Shown: piece after piece, positions 5,966 to 7,817 of the stretch | How the letters are laid out: every line of letters starts with the position of its first letter | How positions within the stretch are numbered: the first letter of the stretch is position 1 | Assembly: GCA_030598905.1 (NCBI GenBank) | Contig: JAUVPA010000080.1 | Location: 1-7,817 of the forward strand | From: Acidimicrobiia bacterium | GTDB taxonomy: Bacteria > Actinomycetota > Acidimicrobiia > Spongiisociales > UBA5794 | Direction of reading: 5' to 3' | Length of the DNA stretch: 7,817 nt | Translations under genes and position numbers: made by a program | Notes under the pieces: model-generated | Databases searched by the model: none | Told to the model about the DNA's origin: nothing | The model's input: only the letters and a program-made list of their open reading frames with translations

Positions 5966-6862
5966 TCAGGCGGTACCGTACCGCGCTTCGAAGGCGGCAG
6001 CCCGCCTCGACAAACGCTCGGGCAAAGCGAGAATCTTCTCTTGATACTCCTGGGCCTCGCTGGTCAATCCGGTGAGTGACTCGATCTTCCACTCGCGCAA
6101 GAGGGGTGTTATGACCTTGTCGTTGTGGATGCGAAGGTTGTAAACGCCCGTCTTGGCGATGTCGACCGCTCGCCGCAAGAACCCTGGGATTCCGACGCCT
6201 GGCATCTGGAAGTTGGAGAGAACTCTGTAGATCGGCTCCATCAGCATCGACGGGTCCTCGTCGATCATCGCCTGAGTCACGCCGCGATAGAACATGAAGT
6301 GATGATTCTCGTCGGCCGCGATCCTCGCCATCACGTTGTAGGCGATCTCATCGTCGGCGATCTTGCCGGCGTTTCGGTGGCTCACGCGGGTGGCCAGTTC
6401 CTGAGCCGCTGTGTAGATGAAAACGGTTGCCGGATCATCATGAGCCGCCTGGAATCCGGCCTGCATTGTTGCCATGCGATCGTCTTCGAGCTCTTGGGGA
6501 TCGGCATTTCGCGATGTCAGCAGATAACTCCGCAGGGCGATGGCGTGCTGACCTTCCTCGGCCGTCCACAGGTTGTTCCAGCGGGTGTATGCCGAGTCAT
6601 CGGGAACCCGCGTCGCGATCTCGGCGTGGTAATAGGGAAGGTTGTCCTCCGTGAGAAGATTCAGGACGAGAGCCGTCCTCACCTCCGGCGAGACCGTGGC
6701 ATGGGACTCGTCCCAAGGCTCGTCGACGAAGCTCCTCCCCTTCTCCCACGGCACGACCTCATGGAAGTACCAGACCTGGCGCCGCTCCTGGTGTTGGGCC
6801 ATGAGCTTCTCGACCACGGGCTCGACGACGTCCAGCAATTCGTACTGATCTTCGTACGCCAT
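5966..6862 (-). CDS. Acyl-ACP desaturase (soluble diiron fatty acid desaturase type 2)
   Basis: Soluble enzyme that inserts a cis double bond into acyl-ACP chains using oxygen and reduced ferredoxin, affecting membrane fluidity or mycolate-type precursors. Six diiron ligands can be placed by comparison with the plant stearoyl-ACP desaturase: E72 (TEDNLPYYH), E103 and H106 (WTAEEGQHA), E155 (AAQELATRVSH), E185 and H188 (ADENHHFMFY). The motif variants EEGQH and DENHH are those of actinobacterial members, DesA1/DesA2-like. Length is 298 residues from the ATG at 6862, close to the family. I prefer this ATG because GGAG lies just ahead of it; a GTG at 6871 would add three residues. It appears to be the first gene of the lipid cluster. 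Double-bond position cannot be told. Confidence 0.93.
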   Translation of the reverse strand: MAYEDQYELLDVVEPVVEKLMAQHQERRQVWYFHEVVPWEKGRSFVDEPWDESHATVSPEVRTALVLNLLTEDNLPYYHAEIATRVPDDSAYTRWNNLWTAEEGQHAIALRSYLLTSRNADPQELEDDRMATMQAGFQAAHDDPATVFIYTAAQELATRVSHRNAGKIADDEIAYNVMARIAADENHHFMFYRGVTQAMIDEDPSMLMEPIYRVLSNFQMPGVGIPGFLRRAVDIAKTGVYNLRIHNDKVITPLLREWKIESLTGLTSEAQEYQEKILALPERLSRRAAAFEARYGTA

Positions 6863-6885
6863 GAGCTCCACTCGTCGCTGGGATG

Positions 6886-6891
6886 ACCTTA
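6886..6891 (-). promoter_or_regulatory. Weak candidate -10 box of the desaturase cluster
   Basis: TAAGGT on the minus strand matches TANNNT and would place a transcription start near 6879, giving a leader of about 17 bases before the ATG at 6862 that still includes the GGAG. No convincing -35 hexamer lies 16-18 bases upstream. This is a weak guess based on spacing. Confidence 0.25.
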
Positions 6892-6946
6892 CGCGCCTTT
6901 GGACAGTCAGACATGGTTCGTGACACTCTCGTTACCTGTCGATACG

Positions 6947-6975
6947 CGCGCCGCTGTAGCAGCGCTACCGGCGCG
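6947..6975. repeat. Bulged GC-rich inverted repeat
   Basis: The outer arms CGCGCCG (6947-6953) and CGGCGCG (6969-6975) pair, and the inner arms GTAGC (6956-6960) and GCTAC (6964-6968) pair around AGC. One two-base bulge (CT) interrupts the 12-bp stem. It lies about 85-115 bases upstream of the desaturase start. It could be a terminator for tRNA read-through or a regulator site; no T-run follows. Confidence 0.45.
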
Positions 6976-7040
6976 TTCGATAGAGCAGCGCGCCCATCAG
7001 ATTCCAGTTCAGGGGAGCAACTTTCACGAAAGCGCCGGAA

Positions 7041-7059
7041 GCGCCGCCTCTAGCGGCGC
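7041..7059 (-). terminator. Candidate terminator of tRNA-Pro
   Basis: The arms GCGCCGC and GCGGCGC form a perfect 7-bp GC-only stem with a five-base loop, starting 12 bases beyond the 3' end of the tRNA. On the minus strand only TTCC follows, so the U-tract is poor. Position and stem strength suggest a role in 3' end formation of the tRNA transcript. Confidence 0.4.
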
Positions 7060-7071
7060 GCGAATAAACGG

Positions 7072-7145
7072 TCGGGCTGGCCGGATTTGAACCGGCGACC
7101 CCCGGTCCCCCAGACCGGTGCGCTGCCTGACTGCGCCACAGCCCG
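7072..7145 (-). tRNA. tRNA-Pro (anticodon GGG)
   Basis: A 74-base cloverleaf reads cleanly on the minus strand. The acceptor arms CGGGCTG and CAGCCCG pair fully. The D-arm stem is GCGC/GCGC. The anticodon stem CCGGT/ACCGG encloses the loop CTGGGGG with anticodon GGG. The variable loop is GGGTC, and the T-arm GCCGG-TTCAAAT-CCGGC is standard. The discriminator is A, as usual for tRNA-Pro. The next bases are CCG, so CCA is not encoded and must be added by the nucleotidyltransferase. It reads CCC and, by wobble, CCU codons. Confidence 0.96.
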
Positions 7146-7418
7146 CAAGTGTTGCTCTGCAAGGGAATCGGACGTTTGCCCTTGCACCACAACGGATCTA
7201 CCCGACAACGATACCAAGTGCCGCCAGCTGACGCGAACTCGTGCCAAACGGACATCGCGCCCAATTCCAAATCGGGAAGACCCATCACCGAACGCCCATC
7301 CACTCGGTGCAACCGCTTCGAAGTAAGGGCAACGATGACCCCTGGGGATCAATCTCGCCGAACCGAGGCTGGGTGTATGGAAGGACTTCGAGGGCGATTC
7401 GCCATACCGCTGACCTCG
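7146..7418. other. Intergenic region with no recognised gene
   Basis: These 273 bases between the pentapeptide-repeat gene and tRNA-Pro hold open frames on both strands, but none has a family motif, and the longest ones run on into the tRNA. The tRNA promoter should be here. TTGGCA occurs on the minus strand but no -10 box is correctly spaced from it. Small inverted repeats such as CTGAC/GTCAG (7410-7422) are unremarkable. Confidence 0.6.
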
Positions 7419-7817
7419 TCAGTCGGTCTTCCAGTCGCCGGAATCGGCATAGACGGCACCCAACTCTTCGGGGTCGATGCCGTCCGGCCAGACAGTCTCC
7501 GAGTTGTAGTGGACGCCTCCGGTTTCGGCGCCTTCAAGAACAACTTCATGAAGATTGGCGCCTCTCACGTCGGCTCCAATGAGCCTGGCAGAAGTGAGGT
7601 CGGCCCCCTGAAGATTGGCTCGGGCAAGATTGGCACCGCCGAGACGCGCCGACTTGAGGATGGTGCCTCGCAGATCCGCTCCCGACAGCTGCGCACCACG
7701 AAGGTCAGCGTCCTCGAGGTCGGCATGAGCCAACTCCGCCCCCGTCAAATTGGCATTTACGAGCCAGAGCGGCCGCTCTGCCAAGTTGACAAGGAAGAAG
7801 AGGTCTCTGCTCGATAG
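7419..7817 (-). CDS. Pentapeptide-repeat protein (5' end outside window)
   Basis: The C-terminal 132 residues of a pentapeptide-repeat protein. About 15 consecutive A(D/N)LXX units run from about 7754 to 7515 (ANLTG, AELAH, ADLED, ADLRG and so on), enough for nearly four coils of the right-handed quadrilateral beta-helix. The repeats end in VHYNSETVWPDGIDPEELGAV, the tail common in this superfamily. The frame stays open to the right edge. The only start codon in it, a TTG at 7784, lacks a ribosome site and is preceded in frame by LFFLVN, so the real start probably lies outside. There is no catalytic motif. MfpA/Qnr-type gyrase mimicry cannot be claimed from this fragment; most such proteins have unknown roles. 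Confidence 0.88.
   Translation of the reverse strand, partial: LSSRDLFFLVNLAERPLWLVNANLTGAELAHADLEDADLRGAQLSGADLRGTILKSARLGGANLARANLQGADLTSARLIGADVRGANLHEVVLEGAETGGVHYNSETVWPDGIDPEELGAVYADSGDWKTD

Larger units (their letters stand above)
6872..7071. other. Intergenic spacer between tRNA-Pro and the desaturase gene
   Basis: No coding region is supported in these 200 bases. They hold two GC-rich hairpins (6947-6975 and 7041-7059), a small CTTTC/GAAAG inverted repeat at 7021-7032 and the weak -10 candidate at 6886-6891. Short open frames here have no recognisable motif. Confidence 0.7.

Noticed and set aside
6125..6886. Plus-strand open frame of 253 codons
   Set aside because: Antisense to the desaturase, which keeps all six metal ligands; no family resemblance.
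6965..7312. Minus-strand open frame of 115 codons across the tRNA (GGPGVAGSNPASPT)
   Set aside because: Another frame of the same tRNA; no independent support.
7050..7352. Minus-strand open frame of 100 codons ending in GSAPVWGTGGRRFKSG
   Set aside because: This part is the translation of tRNA-Pro itself; the upstream part shows no family motif. It is a well-known kind of false gene.
7149..7817. Plus-strand open frame of 222 codons at the right edge
   Set aside because: It lies antisense to the pentapeptide repeats. Its repetitive look (KIGSGKIG and similar) is the mirror of those repeats.
7419..7817. Pentapeptide-repeat protein as a quinolone-resistance determinant
   Set aside because: Only a fragment of about 130 residues is visible and most family members have no such role; nothing specific to MfpA or Qnr is seen.
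1..7817. Mobile element, CRISPR array, phage or defence system
   Set aside because: No transposase, integrase, direct-repeat array or defence domain was seen; the tRNA shows no duplicated 3' end nearby that would mark an attachment site.

Overview
The window looks like ordinary chromosome from a GC-rich actinobacterium (Actinomycetota). By eye the GC content is roughly 60 percent. The main clue is gene order: gcvH, a GarA/OdhI-like FHA protein, a FtsR/Rv1828-like MerR regulator and a DUF151 bifunctional-nuclease protein lie close together with pgsA just upstream. This resembles the Rv1822 to Rv1829 neighbourhood of Mycobacterium tuberculosis. Many genes here overlap their neighbours, which fits a streamlined lineage. 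An Acidimicrobiia-type organism is my guess; the sequence alone does not settle it.

Every recognised gene is on the minus strand, so transcription runs from right to left. At the right edge (7419-7817) is the 3' part of a pentapeptide-repeat gene that continues beyond the window. A 273-base stretch with no recognisable gene follows, then tRNA-Pro(GGG) at 7072-7145. A 200-base spacer then holds two hairpins and a weak candidate promoter.

The first cluster (6862 to 4152) encodes a diiron acyl-ACP desaturase, a small VOC/glyoxalase-fold protein, a DUF6941-like protein, a CDP-alcohol phosphatidyltransferase (PgsA-like) and the glycine cleavage H protein. Two of these act in membrane-lipid synthesis.

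A perfect 15-bp hairpin at 4117-4149 separates this cluster from the second one. The second cluster starts at the FHA gene with what looks like a leaderless promoter: TACCAT lies exactly where a -10 box should be if transcription starts at the ATG. The cluster encodes the FHA protein, the MerR regulator, a D-Ala-D-Ala carboxypeptidase, hypoxanthine phosphoribosyltransferase, a BFN/DUF151 protein and a two-helix potassium channel with an RCK (TrkA-N) domain cut by the left edge. TGATG or ATGA stop/start overlaps tie several genes together.

Functionally the second cluster mixes signalling (FHA), a division-type regulator (MerR), cell-wall trimming (carboxypeptidase), purine salvage (Hpt) and potassium flux. 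I see no CRISPR array, insertion sequence, phage gene or defence system, and no clear undescribed system. The most interesting parts are the palindrome-rich junction at 4101-4149, the altered N-terminus of the FHA protein, and the insertion of dacB-hpt into an otherwise conserved actinobacterial gene order.
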